A DNA stretch of 64,000 nucleotides from Empedobacter falsenii (lineage in GTDB: Bacteria; Bacteroidota; Bacteroidia; Flavobacteriales; Weeksellaceae), in contig NZ_CP040908.1 in NCBI RefSeq assembly GCF_013488205.1, positions 2,351,001 through 2,415,000 of the forward strand. Direction: 5' to 3'. The notes below the pieces were generated by a model. The model did no database searches, was not told the DNA's origin, and saw nothing but the letters and a program-made list of their open reading frames with translations. Positions 9,955 through 18,605 of the stretch are shown here, one piece after another. Position 1 is the stretch's first letter; each line of letters opens with the position of its first letter. Made by a program: the position numbers and the translations under genes.

Positions 9955-10033
9955 AGAAAAGTAGAACAACTTTTCATAGGTTTAAGTTAGTTAGGTTAAT
10001 CCTCTTATAGAAATATAAGAGGGTTTTTTATTT
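9955..10033 (+). ncRNA. Possible small RNA or attenuated leader before ECF sigma gene
   Basis: Downstream of the promoter at 9920-9950 come a short hairpin (GAAAAGT / ACTTTTC, about 9956-9975) and then an intrinsic terminator (CCTCTTATA, GAAA, TATAAGAGG, then T run, 10001-10030). This gives a roughly 75-nt transcript with no open frame. The sigma factor starts 58 bp after the terminator, so it could instead be a regulated leader. I saw no competing antiterminator helix and recognise no family. Confidence 0.4.
10001..10030 (+). terminator. Intrinsic terminator upstream of ECF sigma gene
   Basis: Nine-base-pair stem CCTCTTATA / TATAAGAGG with a GAAA loop followed by GTTTTTTATTTTTT. Confidence 0.7.
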
Positions 10034-10090
10034 TTTAGTTGTAACATTATTCTTTTTTTTACTACAAATAAAGAGCAACAGAATAATAGT

Positions 10091-10591
10091 TTGAATAATA
10101 AAGCAAAAATATTTACCGAATTAGTCGAGAAAAATCAGGGAATTATCCATAAGGTTTGTCGTATATATACAGACGACAAGGATTCTCATGACGATTTATT
10201 TCAGGAAATTGTATTGCAATTATGGCGCTCTTACGATTCCTTCAAAGGAGATTCAAAATTTAGTACATGGATGTATCGTGTTAGCTTGAACACAGCGATT
10301 ACATTAATCAGAAAAAAAACAAAATCGAGTGAAACTGATTTTAATGAAGCTCAATTTTTAAATTTAAAATCAGAAGACAAAGACGAATTTTTAGAGGAAC
10401 GCATCACACTTTTATATGCTGCAATTAGATTATTAAATGACGTAGAACGTGCATTGGTACTGCTATTTTTAGAAGACTTACCTTACAAAGATATTGCCGA
10501 AACTTTAGGAATTTCGGAAGTAAATGCACGCGTTAAGATGAACAGAGTGAAGATAAAATTGAAAGAGATAATGTCTAAAATGGAACAATAA
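10091..10591 (+). CDS. ECF-type RNA polymerase sigma factor
   Basis: 166 residues. Region 2 is visible (HDDLFQEIVLQLWRSYDSFK, then KFSTWMYRVSLNTAI near residue 57) and region 4 has the LLFLEDLPYKDIAETLGISE helix-turn-helix near 120. It should direct polymerase to a small regulon in response to an unknown cue. The start is TTG at 10091; no in-frame ATG lies upstream after the terminator. The stop overlaps the ATG of the next gene by one base (TAATG), so the two are translationally coupled, as is usual for a sigma factor and its membrane partner. Confidence 0.92.
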   Translation: MNNKAKIFTELVEKNQGIIHKVCRIYTDDKDSHDDLFQEIVLQLWRSYDSFKGDSKFSTWMYRVSLNTAITLIRKKTKSSETDFNEAQFLNLKSEDKDEFLEERITLLYAAIRLLNDVERALVLLFLEDLPYKDIAETLGISEVNARVKMNRVKIKLKEIMSKMEQ

Positions 10592-11232
10592 TGGAGTTAG
10601 ATGACTTAAAATCAATTTGGGGTTCCATAAAGGAAGAAGAAAAGTTTGATCAAAATCAAATTTTTCAAATGTTGAAGAAAAAATCGTCAACGACAATAAA
10701 ATGGTTATTTATATTCACTTTTTGCGAATTTATCCTTTTTCTTGTCTACAATTTATATGTTTTAATTTCAGGAAAAAATTTTTTTAATAACGAAGTCAAA
10801 ACATTAGTCGAAGAAAAAACGATTAATAATTACGAAATCGCTTCCGTTTTTAGTATTGTGATTACGTTTGGATTTTTGGTAATGGCTTATCGTTATTTCA
10901 AGAAAATAGATCTTAATCAATCTGTCGTCGATTTGATGAAAAACATTATTTCATTTCGTCGATTGGTGAACTTGTTTATTCTTTTCACCGTTTTAAGTTT
11001 AATTGTTTCCTCTGCCCCATTCTATTACGAATTAGGCCAATCTATTTATTTAGCAAAACATGCCAATGATATACAACCAATTGCGAATAATGCTGCTGTT
11101 TATGGTTGGATTGCAATAATAACTGCTGTTGCTTTTATTGTGATTATAGGAACAGTTTATTATGGAATTATTTATTTTTTATTTTTAAGAAAACTTCAAC
11201 AAAACATGAAAGAGTTGAAAGAAATGAAATAA
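10591..11232 (+). CDS. Membrane protein, candidate anti-sigma factor partner
   Basis: 213 residues. A short soluble N-terminus starting MELDDLKSIWGSIKEEE precedes four hydrophobic segments (near residues 35-57, 82-102, 125-147 and 168-200). Bacteroidota genomes often have such a protein, starting with a similar acidic ELDDLKSIW stretch, directly after an ECF sigma gene, so a role in holding the sigma factor at the membrane is likely but inferred. No zinc-binding anti-sigma motif is present. One-base overlap with the sigma gene. Confidence 0.6.
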   Translation: MELDDLKSIWGSIKEEEKFDQNQIFQMLKKKSSTTIKWLFIFTFCEFILFLVYNLYVLISGKNFFNNEVKTLVEEKTINNYEIASVFSIVITFGFLVMAYRYFKKIDLNQSVVDLMKNIISFRRLVNLFILFTVLSLIVSSAPFYYELGQSIYLAKHANDIQPIANNAAVYGWIAIITAVAFIVIIGTVYYGIIYFLFLRKLQQNMKELKEMK

Positions 11233-11245
11233 AATCTTATTTTTG
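11215..11245 (+). promoter_or_regulatory. Putative promoter of the TonB/His-rich locus
   Basis: TTG 11215-11217 and TATTTTTG 11238-11245 with a 20-bp spacer, an excellent consensus match. The start point would be about 11250, only a few bases before the ATG at 11254, implying a nearly leaderless mRNA. Confidence 0.5.
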
Positions 11246-11253
11246 TAAACTGA

Positions 11254-11565
11254 ATGAAAAAATTTATCCAATATATTATGCTTACAATTTCACTGTTTAT
11301 GACAGTGTATCAGTCTGCGCATATATTGGATCATGCTCTAAGTAAAGAGCACAAAGAGTTGAAAGATAAATTCTCTAACGTACATGATCACAGCTGTACA
11401 ATTTGTCATTTCAATCAACATTTTGTAGAAAATGATTCAGAAATCGAGTTATTCGAATGGTCTCAATCATTTATCCAAAAAGATAAAACACTTTATACAA
11501 CTCGTGTAAAACAAGCTGTATTACTTACTCAGAAAAGTCTTCGAGCACCGCCCTACACAATTTAA
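11254..11565 (+). CDS. Small His/Cys-containing secreted or membrane-anchored protein
   Basis: 103 residues with an N-terminal hydrophobic segment (MKKFIQYIMLTISLFMTVY) and a His/Cys cluster, HDHSCTICHFNQH, near residue 45, a plausible metal-binding site. It ends with SLRAPPYTI; a similar RGPP stretch ends the small protein on the other side of the TonB receptor. Bacteroidota metal-uptake loci often contain such small proteins before a TonB receptor; function is unknown. Own promoter overlaps the preceding gene's 3' end. Confidence 0.6.
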   Translation: MKKFIQYIMLTISLFMTVYQSAHILDHALSKEHKELKDKFSNVHDHSCTICHFNQHFVENDSEIELFEWSQSFIQKDKTLYTTRVKQAVLLTQKSLRAPPYTI

Positions 11566-11615
11566 TTACAGAAAAAACCACCTTATTTTTTTAACGTTAT
11601 TAAATTATTGTATTT

Positions 11616-14000
11616 ATGTCAATCAACATAAAATGTAGTATTGCAGCTACATTATTGTGCGGAACTGTGTTTGCACAAAACATTTTCGAAGGTCAAATTA
11701 TAGATAAAAATCAAAAACCAATTCCTTTCGCAACTGTATACTTCAACAACGAAGAATATCACACAAATTCCGAAGGAAAATTTAGAATTGAGAATTTAAA
11801 TAAAGGAAATTATCAAGTTCAAATTGATGAGCAAGGTTACGAACCTTTTTCTCAAAATATTACGTTTGATTCGCAACAAAAATTTGTTTTTACACTTACT
11901 TTTCACAAATCGTACAATTTAGATGAAGTTACTGTTTTAGGTCATCATCACGATTTTTCAACAGCTAATGTAGAACGTGTAGATCAATCTTATATTCAAG
12001 AAAATTATGCAGGATCATTAGCAAAATCGCTCGAAAATATTGCAGGTGTCAATGCTTCTGGAATTGGATCATCAGCCTCAAAACCAATTATTCGTGGACT
12101 TGGTTTCAATCGATTAATTGTTGCTGAAAATGGTGTAAAACAAGAAGGACAACAATGGGGAGCCGATCACGGTTTGGAAATTGATGCACTAAATGTTGAA
12201 GATGTCGAAGTGATAAAAGGCCCTGCTGCTTTAGAGTACGGAAATGAAGCTATTGCTGGAGTTATCAAGATTAACAATAACAATTTACCAGCAAAACATT
12301 CACTTTCTGGAGAAGTAAAAGCTTTGTATCAATCGATTAATGATAATTACGGAATTGGATTTAATTTAAAATCTCGAAACGATCATTTTTTCTATAAAAT
12401 AAAAGGTTCGTATTCTGATTATGCAGATTATAGAACAACTACCGATCGCATTTATTATCTGAATCGCTATTTGCCAATTTACAATAAACGTGTAAAAAAT
12501 ACGGCTGGACAAGATTTGAATGCTGAAATACAAACAGGTTATATTGGCGAAAAATTTCGTTCAATTTTAACTGTTTCTAACGTTAATCAGAAAATTGGTT
12601 TTTTTCCTGGTTCGCACGGAATTCCTTCTGTAGATAGGCTTCAAGATGATGGAAATTATAGAAATATCGAATTTCCTTATCAAAAAGTTAATCATTTTAA
12701 AGTGATTTCCGAAAATGAATTTCGTTTAAATTCAAAAGATGTTTTAAAATTTTTGGCAAGTTATCAAAACAATCGTCGTCAAGAAGTTAGTTCATTTCAC
12801 ACACATTATGCGAATCAACCTGCTCCAATAAAAAATCCTGATTTAGAATTAGATTTTAATCTTTCTACTTATGATTCACAATTAAAATTTGAACATAATC
12901 ATAGCAAAAATTTCAAAACAATAATCGGTGCACAAGCGCAATTGCAAGCCAATAATATTGCGGGTTACAATTATTTATTACCAAAATATGATCGAAATAT
13001 TTTTAGCGGATTTTTGATTGAAGAATTCAAAAAAGGAAATACGTGGAAAGTTACAGCTGGTTTACGTTACGATTATTCAACGTTCAAATCAGAAGGTTAT
13101 TTTGATGATTTTCTGTATAATTATTTGATTGAAAAAGGAAATTCTGAAGGAATTGCAGATTATTATGCAAATCGTAGTAAATCTATTGATCGTAATTTCA
13201 GTAATTTAAACGGAATGATTGGTGCAACTTTTCAACCAAATGATTTATGGGATTTCAATTTGAATGTTGGAACAAATTTCCGTTTACCAACCGCTATAGA
13301 ATTGGGTTCTAACGGAATTCATCATGGTAGTTTTCGACATGAAAGAGGTGACGAAAATCTTGATGTAGAAAAAGGAATTGCAGTAGATTTCAAATCTGTT
13401 TTTCACAAAAATGATTGGGATATTTCGCTAAGTCCTTATTTATATTATTTCAGCAATTATATTTTCTTGAAACCTTCGGGACAATTTTCGATTCTTCCTC
13501 ATGGTGGACAAATTTATCAATATACGCAAAGCAAAGCTTTGTTGACTGGTTTTGAATTTGAAGTTCGTAAGAAAATCAACGAAAATTTTGATGCAAATCT
13601 TGTGTACGAATATTTATACAATCGACAAATCACGGAAAATAAAAAATTCGGAAATTATCTTCCTTTCACGCCTGCAAATAATTTATTTGGACAAATTAAT
13701 TATAAAATCAATCAAAATATTGCATTTTTAGAAGGCTTGAGCTTTTTTGCAAATGGAAAATATACATTTGAGCAAGATAAAATCGCCCAAAACGAAGATA
13801 TTACTCCAAGTTATTTCTTGGTTGGAATTGGAGGAAAAACGAAACTTAAATTCAATAATTTTAGTGCAAATTTAAGTATTCAGGTTTCTAATTTATTCAA
13901 TAAAAACTATTACAATCACACCAGTTTTTATCGTGCATTACAATTACCAGAACAAGCTAGAAACATACAAATTATGTTAGGAATTCCGTTCGAAAAATAG
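11616..14000 (+). CDS. TonB-dependent outer-membrane receptor, probably for a metal ion
   Basis: 794 residues. Signal peptide (MSINIKCSIAATLLCGTVFA), then a carboxypeptidase-regulatory-like domain (about 22-105, GQIIDKNQKPIPFATVYF), a plug domain (about 115-225, with SLENIAGVNASGIG and VEVIKGPAALEYG) and a 22-strand-type barrel ending in a terminal aromatic-rich strand. It would take up a ligand across the outer membrane using TonB energy. The neighbours are two small His-rich proteins and a His-rich lipoprotein, which suggests zinc, copper or another metal; no SusD partner is present, so a glycan is unlikely. Substrate is inferred. Confidence 0.88.
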   Translation: MSINIKCSIAATLLCGTVFAQNIFEGQIIDKNQKPIPFATVYFNNEEYHTNSEGKFRIENLNKGNYQVQIDEQGYEPFSQNITFDSQQKFVFTLTFHKSYNLDEVTVLGHHHDFSTANVERVDQSYIQENYAGSLAKSLENIAGVNASGIGSSASKPIIRGLGFNRLIVAENGVKQEGQQWGADHGLEIDALNVEDVEVIKGPAALEYGNEAIAGVIKINNNNLPAKHSLSGEVKALYQSINDNYGIGFNLKSRNDHFFYKIKGSYSDYADYRTTTDRIYYLNRYLPIYNKRVKNTAGQDLNAEIQTGYIGEKFRSILTVSNVNQKIGFFPGSHGIPSVDRLQDDGNYRNIEFPYQKVNHFKVISENEFRLNSKDVLKFLASYQNNRRQEVSSFHTHYANQPAPIKNPDLELDFNLSTYDSQLKFEHNHSKNFKTIIGAQAQLQANNIAGYNYLLPKYDRNIFSGFLIEEFKKGNTWKVTAGLRYDYSTFKSEGYFDDFLYNYLIEKGNSEGIADYYANRSKSIDRNFSNLNGMIGATFQPNDLWDFNLNVGTNFRLPTAIELGSNGIHHGSFRHERGDENLDVEKGIAVDFKSVFHKNDWDISLSPYLYYFSNYIFLKPSGQFSILPHGGQIYQYTQSKALLTGFEFEVRKKINENFDANLVYEYLYNRQITENKKFGNYLPFTPANNLFGQINYKINQNIAFLEGLSFFANGKYTFEQDKIAQNEDITPSYFLVGIGGKTKLKFNNFSANLSIQVSNLFNKNYYNHTSFYRALQLPEQARNIQIMLGIPFEK

Positions 14001-14007
14001 TTGATAC

Positions 14008-14328
14008 ATGAAAAAGAGACATCCTATTTTTGGACTTTTCTTTAGTATTATTCTTTTTTCGATTCCAATTTTTAATCAATTACATTTTTCTTTAATCGAT
14101 CATTCACAAGATTTTTCGAATCAAAAGAAAGAAATTATTCATCATCAATGTAATCACTTTACATTCTATTCTGTCTTTATTGACACGCATGATGATCCAA
14201 AAATTGAAGGAAAACTAAACGAAGAATTTTACAGAAAAGAAAGTTTTGAACAAGTAGAAAAAATTAAACTTTCTACAATTGAATATCGTTTTACACGTGG
14301 TCCACCACAAGATTTTGTTTATTCATAA
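14008..14328 (+). CDS. Small His-containing membrane or secreted protein
   Basis: 106 residues. An N-terminal hydrophobic segment (about 8-28) is followed by His-containing stretches IDHSQ, IIHHQCNHF and DTHDDP, and the C-terminus has RFTRGPPQDF, resembling the end of the protein encoded at 11254. It starts 7 bp after the receptor stop and is surely cotranscribed. Probably part of the same metal-handling system; no family name can be given. Confidence 0.6.
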   Translation: MKKRHPIFGLFFSIILFSIPIFNQLHFSLIDHSQDFSNQKKEIIHHQCNHFTFYSVFIDTHDDPKIEGKLNEEFYRKESFEQVEKIKLSTIEYRFTRGPPQDFVYS

Positions 14329-14378
14329 ATCAACCAAAATCTTAAAAAATAACATTCAATTCAAAAAAAATTAAAACA

Positions 14379-14861
14379 ATGAAAAATTCAATTTTAAAAT
14401 ATTCATTTATAACATTATCAGCATTATTTATTACATCTTGTTCATCAGACGATTCTTCATTAGATACAACAAAACCAGAAATTAATTTAATTTCACCAAA
14501 AGATGAAGCTCATTTACATTTAGGTGACGAGATTAATATTGAAGCTATCTTGAAAGATAATATTGAGTTGGGAGCTGTAAAAATTGATATTCATTATGCA
14601 GGAGATGGACATACTCATAACCATCGTTCTGCTAGTGTGCAAGAAGCGTCGAGTTCTACAAATACTCAATGGGAATTTACCAAAGAAGAAGCAATTCCTT
14701 CAGGTAAAAAGGAATATGCATACAATTATAAAGTTGCAATTCCTCAAGAAGGTATTGTAGATGGAGCATATCATTTAGGATTAATTCTAATTGATAAAGC
14801 AGGAAATCAATCCGAAACATACATCGAAATCGATATAGTTGACCATAGCCACGATCATTAA
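14379..14861 (+). CDS. DUF4625-type lipoprotein, His-rich
   Basis: 160 residues. Lipoprotein signal with ALFITSCSS lipobox (Cys near residue 21). The mature part is an Ig-like fold matching DUF4625 (KPEINLISPKDEAHLHLGDE, then LGLILIDKAGNQSE). Two His clusters, GDGHTHNHRS near residue 80 and DHSHDH at the very C-terminus, suggest metal binding. It follows the TonB receptor and is followed by a strong terminator, so it is the last gene of the metal locus. DUF4625 assignment is from remembered family patterns. Confidence 0.75.
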   Translation: MKNSILKYSFITLSALFITSCSSDDSSLDTTKPEINLISPKDEAHLHLGDEINIEAILKDNIELGAVKIDIHYAGDGHTHNHRSASVQEASSSTNTQWEFTKEEAIPSGKKEYAYNYKVAIPQEGIVDGAYHLGLILIDKAGNQSETYIEIDIVDHSHDH

Positions 14862-14875
14862 TTATTTTTTTATAT

Positions 14876-14904
14876 AAAAAGCCTGAAATTTCAGGCTTTT
14901 TTTT
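14876..14904 (+). terminator. Terminator of the TonB/His-rich locus
   Basis: Perfect palindrome AAGCCTGAAATTTCAGGCTT followed by a T run, 15 bp after the lipoprotein stop. Confidence 0.85.
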
Positions 14905-14962
14905 ATGTGCATTGTTAAAAGAATGTTATTTTAGCACTCCTCAATTATATCAAAACAAAAAA

Positions 14963-15817
14963 ATGATTGCAATAGCAGATAGCGGTTCTACTAAAACGGA
15001 TTGGGTAATTTTAGATAGCGACCTTAATGAAGTTTTTAGAACAAGTACAATCGGATTTAATCCGTATTTTGTAACATCAGAAGATATTACGACTGAATTA
15101 CAAAAAAATGAAGATTTTGCACCTGTTGCAAATGATTTTACAAAAGTCTTTTTTTATGGTGCAGGAACTTCCAGCGAAGCAATGCATGCTGTTGTTAAAG
15201 AAGGTTTAGAGAATTTCTTTACAAATGCAGAATTTGTCGTAGACCATGATTTATTAGCTGCTTGTTACGCAACTTATATGGGAAAACCTGCAATGGTTTG
15301 TATCTTAGGAACAGGTTCTAATTCTTGTTATTTCGATGGAACAACAATGCGCGAAGAAACAAAATCTTTAGCTTATATCTTAGGTGACGAAGGTTCTGGA
15401 AATGACTTAGGAAAACGTGTATTACGCGCTTTTTACACAAAAAAAATGCCTCCACATTTAGCCAAAGCTTTTGATGATTATTATAAATTATCTGTAGATG
15501 AATTAAATAAAAATGTGTACCAAAATAAATTTGCAAACACATATTTAGCATCTTTCAATAAATTTGTTGTTGAACATAAAAATGATCCATTTATTCAGAA
15601 AATTATTTATGATGCAATGTCTTCTTTTATCGAATATCAAATTATGCCTTACGAAGAAGCTCGTCATTCTGAATTAAATTTTATTGGTTCAATTGCTCAT
15701 ATTTATGAAGATGTTATTCGTTCAGTTGCGGCAGAATATCACTTAACAGTTGGCCATATTATTAGAAAACCAATTGATAATGTTGTTGATTATCACAAAA
15801 AGTATTTGATTAAATAA
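14963..15817 (+). CDS. BadF/BadG-type ATPase, N-acetylglucosamine kinase-like
   Basis: 284 residues from the ATG at 14963; an upstream in-frame codon would add an unlikely 17-residue extension overlapping the promoter region. Sugar-kinase/actin-fold motifs are visible: phosphate-1 loop ADSGSTKTDWV at the N-terminus, phosphate-2 loop ILGTGSNSCYFDG near residue 115 and LGDEGSGNDLG near 145. Relatives phosphorylate N-acetylglucosamine or similar amino sugars in the cytoplasm. Followed 2 bp later by the formyltransferase-like gene, so the two form an operon. Substrate inferred. Confidence 0.85.
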   Translation: MIAIADSGSTKTDWVILDSDLNEVFRTSTIGFNPYFVTSEDITTELQKNEDFAPVANDFTKVFFYGAGTSSEAMHAVVKEGLENFFTNAEFVVDHDLLAACYATYMGKPAMVCILGTGSNSCYFDGTTMREETKSLAYILGDEGSGNDLGKRVLRAFYTKKMPPHLAKAFDDYYKLSVDELNKNVYQNKFANTYLASFNKFVVEHKNDPFIQKIIYDAMSSFIEYQIMPYEEARHSELNFIGSIAHIYEDVIRSVAAEYHLTVGHIIRKPIDNVVDYHKKYLIK

Positions 15818-15819
15818 TC

Positions 15820-16524
15820 ATGGTAACTCAGCCAAAAATAGCGGTAATTTCTTACAATACTCCTCATCGCAAAACACAAGATGTTTTACACGGATTAAAA
15901 GCTAAAGGTTATCAAAATGTAAAAATATTTGCATTGCCTTTTGTACAAAGAGAAAATCCGTTCAAACCAATTTATCAGCATCGTCCAAGTAAGGCGATTC
16001 AAGTAAATTTAGATGATTATTGTAATAATTTTGGTTATAATTTTGATTTGACAACTGCTGAAACGTTGAACAATCAATTAAACGATTATAAAGCTGAATA
16101 TGTGATTATTGCAGGTGCAGGATTATTACCAGATGAATTGGTTGAAAATCATAAAATTATCAATACGCATCCAGGTTTTTTACCTTTGACGAGAGGTTTA
16201 GATTCATTAAAATGGGCAATCACAAAAGGAGTCGAAATTGGTGTTACAACTCATTTTGTAAACACAGAAGCTGACGCTGGCTTTTTGATTGAACAACAAT
16301 ATATTCCTGTTTATGGGAATGATACATTTCATTCATTGGCTAATCGTCAATATGAAACAGAAATTGAAATGTTAGTTAATTCGATTGAATTAATTCCAAC
16401 ACTTTCAGAATTCAAATCACTTTCATCAAATGAATTTGAGGCTACGCGCAGAATGCCAAAAGCTATAGAAGAAAATTTGATGCAAGCATTTGAAACATAC
16501 AAAGAAAAATATAAAAGGGATTAA
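15820..16524 (+). CDS. Formyltransferase-fold protein
   Basis: 234 residues. Contains the formyltransferase signature region: IINTHPGFLPLTRGLDSLKW (Asn and His expected to be catalytic) and, about 35 residues later, VTTHFVNTEADAGFLI (the Asp). This spacing matches PurN/Fmt-like enzymes that use 10-formyltetrahydrofolate. The N-terminal half is unlike PurN, so it is probably a sugar or other amine formyltransferase-like protein of unknown substrate. Directly coupled to the kinase gene (2-bp gap) and ended by a strong terminator. Confidence 0.7.
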   Translation: MVTQPKIAVISYNTPHRKTQDVLHGLKAKGYQNVKIFALPFVQRENPFKPIYQHRPSKAIQVNLDDYCNNFGYNFDLTTAETLNNQLNDYKAEYVIIAGAGLLPDELVENHKIINTHPGFLPLTRGLDSLKWAITKGVEIGVTTHFVNTEADAGFLIEQQYIPVYGNDTFHSLANRQYETEIEMLVNSIELIPTLSEFKSLSSNEFEATRRMPKAIEENLMQAFETYKEKYKRD

Positions 16525-16544
16525 ATATTTTTAGATAAAAAAAC

Positions 16545-16578
16545 AAAAAAAAGCTAACCAATTGGTTAGCTTTTTTTT
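16545..16578. terminator. Bidirectional terminator
   Basis: Perfect palindrome AGCTAACCAATTGGTTAGCT with long A and T runs, between convergent genes ending at 16524 and 16603. Confidence 0.85.
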
Positions 16579-16602
16579 AAAAAAATATAATTCTTCACTC
16601 TT

Positions 16603-17208
16603 TCACAATTCTTCCGCCAATAACTGATCACCTTTTTTTCTGACACTTTTATATGCTCTATAACACACATATAAAATAATCAGTACAAAAATAAATGCTA
16701 AAGGAGCCAATACAATTGCCGTGATACTTAATACAATAGAACTAAACGTTTCTCCTGTATTAACCAAAAAATTTCCTGCTCCCGCAGTTGTCGTGGTCGA
16801 AACAGCTCTTGCAGCCGCTGTTGTACCGCTAATCGCAGCCGCTGTTCCTCCTCCAGCTATAATCGCCAAAGCCCAAGTTGCGACTTCGTTCATTTCTGGC
16901 ATCGTAATTCCAACCGCTATTGTTCCTGCAATTCCAGCTAAAGGAACCGCAATCGTATCCAACAAATTATCAATAATTGGAATATAATAAGCTCCAATTT
17001 CTACTAACATCGCTACACCAAGTGTTATAAGAGCCGGTGTACTCCCAACCCACATCCAACTTTCGTCGAGATTAATAAAACTTCCTCCAAATTTAACAGC
17101 TAAACTCAGTACAAATAAGGGAAGAAAAATCCGAAAACCAGCAGCAGCGGCTAATCCTATTCCGAGAAATAACGAAAAAATAGTAGACATTGAGATTAAA
17201 TCGTTCAT
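16603..17208 (-). CDS. DUF4126 membrane protein
   Basis: 201 residues, very hydrophobic, with about five membrane segments rich in Ala and Gly (GIGLAAAAGFRIFLPLFVL, ALAIIAGGGTAAAISGTTA). The pattern matches DUF4126, a family of unknown function. C-terminal basic tail (YRAYKSVRKKGDQ) would face the cytoplasm. Monocistronic. Confidence 0.75.
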   Translation of the reverse strand: MNDLISMSTIFSLFLGIGLAAAAGFRIFLPLFVLSLAVKFGGSFINLDESWMWVGSTPALITLGVAMLVEIGAYYIPIIDNLLDTIAVPLAGIAGTIAVGITMPEMNEVATWALAIIAGGGTAAAISGTTAAARAVSTTTTAGAGNFLVNTGETFSSIVLSITAIVLAPLAFIFVLIILYVCYRAYKSVRKKGDQLLAEEL

Positions 17209-17547
17209 AGTTTAGCATTTTATAATAGTTCTGATTTTATAAATATAATGATAAAAAAGATAAAGTTTTTATAATTTTTTCTTTCCTTTGCATCCGATTA
17301 AGAGAAACCAAGTACTGCAAAGTACTTTTTTTGTGTAAATAAACCTAAATGTTTGAGCTACATCTAAATAATCGAATAATAAATCAATCATTTTTTAAAT
17401 GCATTGATAATTATTTCTTTTCTCAAAATCAATCAACCAAAACTTCTTCACGACAACATTTAAAATTTTGCAAGAATCAATTTCTTTTTATTTTAATTTC
17501 TGATAGGAAAATTTTATCTTTAAGGAAATTTTACGAGAACTCTTGCA
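17209..17547. other. Intergenic region with one terminator-like hairpin
   Basis: 339 bp between DUF4126 and udk. A short hairpin AAGTACT-GCA-AAGTACT followed by seven T (about 17310-17335) could end a small transcript. A 73-codon open frame (17349-17570) overlaps the udk start and has no gene-like features. Nothing else seen. Confidence 0.4.
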
Positions 17548-18216
17548 ATGGAAACATCAAACGAAATTAAACAAAATAATAAAACAAAAATGCTGGTAAT
17601 AGGAATTGCAGGAGGAACAGGTTCGGGAAAAACAACTGTTGTAAATAATATTTTAAGAGATCTTAACGCAGAAAGCGTTATCGTCATCTCTCAAGATAAT
17701 TATTATAAAGATCATCCTGAATTATCTTTTGATGAACGTTCTAAGATCAATTTTGATCACCCAAGATCAATTGATTTCGAATTACTAAAAGAACATGTCG
17801 CTTTATTGAAAAATGGCGTATCAATAGAACAACCTGTCTATTCGTTTATTACGCATAGTCGCAAGGAAGAAACGATTTTAACACATCCACAATCGGTTAT
17901 TATTGTAGAAGGAATTTTGGTATTGACTGACCCAGATTTACGCGATTTATTTGATGTAAAAATCTTTGTTCATGCAGATTCTGATGAACGTTTAATTCGT
18001 CGCGTACGCCGTGATATACAAGAACGTGGGCGCGATTTAGACGAAGTTTTAACACGTTATCAAAAAACGTTAAAACCTATGCATCAGCAATTTATAGAAC
18101 CATCTAAAAACTATGCAGACATTATTATTCCGAATATGAAAAAGAAAAATTCTGTCGCAATCAAAGTTTTATCAACTGTAATTAAAGAAAAACTCAACTC
18201 GAAAACTACTGTATAA
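17548..18216 (+). CDS. udk: Uridine kinase
   Basis: 222 residues. Walker A GIAGGTGSGKTT near residue 20, substrate-binding region SQDNYYKDH near 50 and FDHPRSID near 72, and the lid region RRVRRDIQERGRDLDEVLTRY. It phosphorylates uridine and cytidine in pyrimidine salvage. A second ATG at 17590 also fits; the earlier one is kept because it leaves a normal N-terminus. Its stop overlaps the start of the next gene by one base. Secure. Confidence 0.95.
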   Translation: METSNEIKQNNKTKMLVIGIAGGTGSGKTTVVNNILRDLNAESVIVISQDNYYKDHPELSFDERSKINFDHPRSIDFELLKEHVALLKNGVSIEQPVYSFITHSRKEETILTHPQSVIIVEGILVLTDPDLRDLFDVKIFVHADSDERLIRRVRRDIQERGRDLDEVLTRYQKTLKPMHQQFIEPSKNYADIIIPNMKKKNSVAIKVLSTVIKEKLNSKTTV

Positions 18217-18605
18217 TGAAAGAAAAATCGGAAGAAATCTTTGACGAAGAACTTACACCAGAAGTACCGAAAAGAAAAATTAAGGATACACGTGTATTCA
18301 AATTTGTTTGGAATCGTTACTTTGTTCTAACTGTTGCGTTTGCTGTTTGGATGATTTTTTTCGACCAAAATTCTTTTTTCGTACATCGCGAGTTGGATAA
18401 ACAAATCAAATTATTAGAAGTTGATCAACAATATTACCAAGAACACTTGGATACTGAGTCTGAAAAATTAAATCAACTAAATAGTAATCCTGCTGAAATT
18501 GAAAGGATTGCAAGAGAAAAGCATTTCTTGAAAAAAGATGATGAAGATATTTTTATCATTCAGCAAGAAAAATTTACGAAGCCACAAAATAAAGAAAATG
18601 AGTAA
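18216..18605 (+). CDS. Septum formation initiator, DivIC/FtsB family
   Basis: 129 residues. A basic cytoplasmic N-terminus, a single membrane segment (about 33-50, YFVLTVAFAVWMIFF) and a coiled coil (about 55-95) with the typical NPAEIERIAREKHFLKK end. This is the DivIC/FtsB layout of the divisome complex with FtsL and FtsQ. It overlaps udk by one base and the next gene by eight, so the three are translationally coupled, an order often seen in Flavobacteriia. Confidence 0.9.
   Translation: MKEKSEEIFDEELTPEVPKRKIKDTRVFKFVWNRYFVLTVAFAVWMIFFDQNSFFVHRELDKQIKLLEVDQQYYQEHLDTESEKLNQLNSNPAEIERIAREKHFLKKDDEDIFIIQQEKFTKPQNKENE

Noticed and set aside
17349..17570. 73-codon open frame before udk
   Set aside because: Overlaps the start of udk in another frame, no ATG in good context, AT-driven composition.
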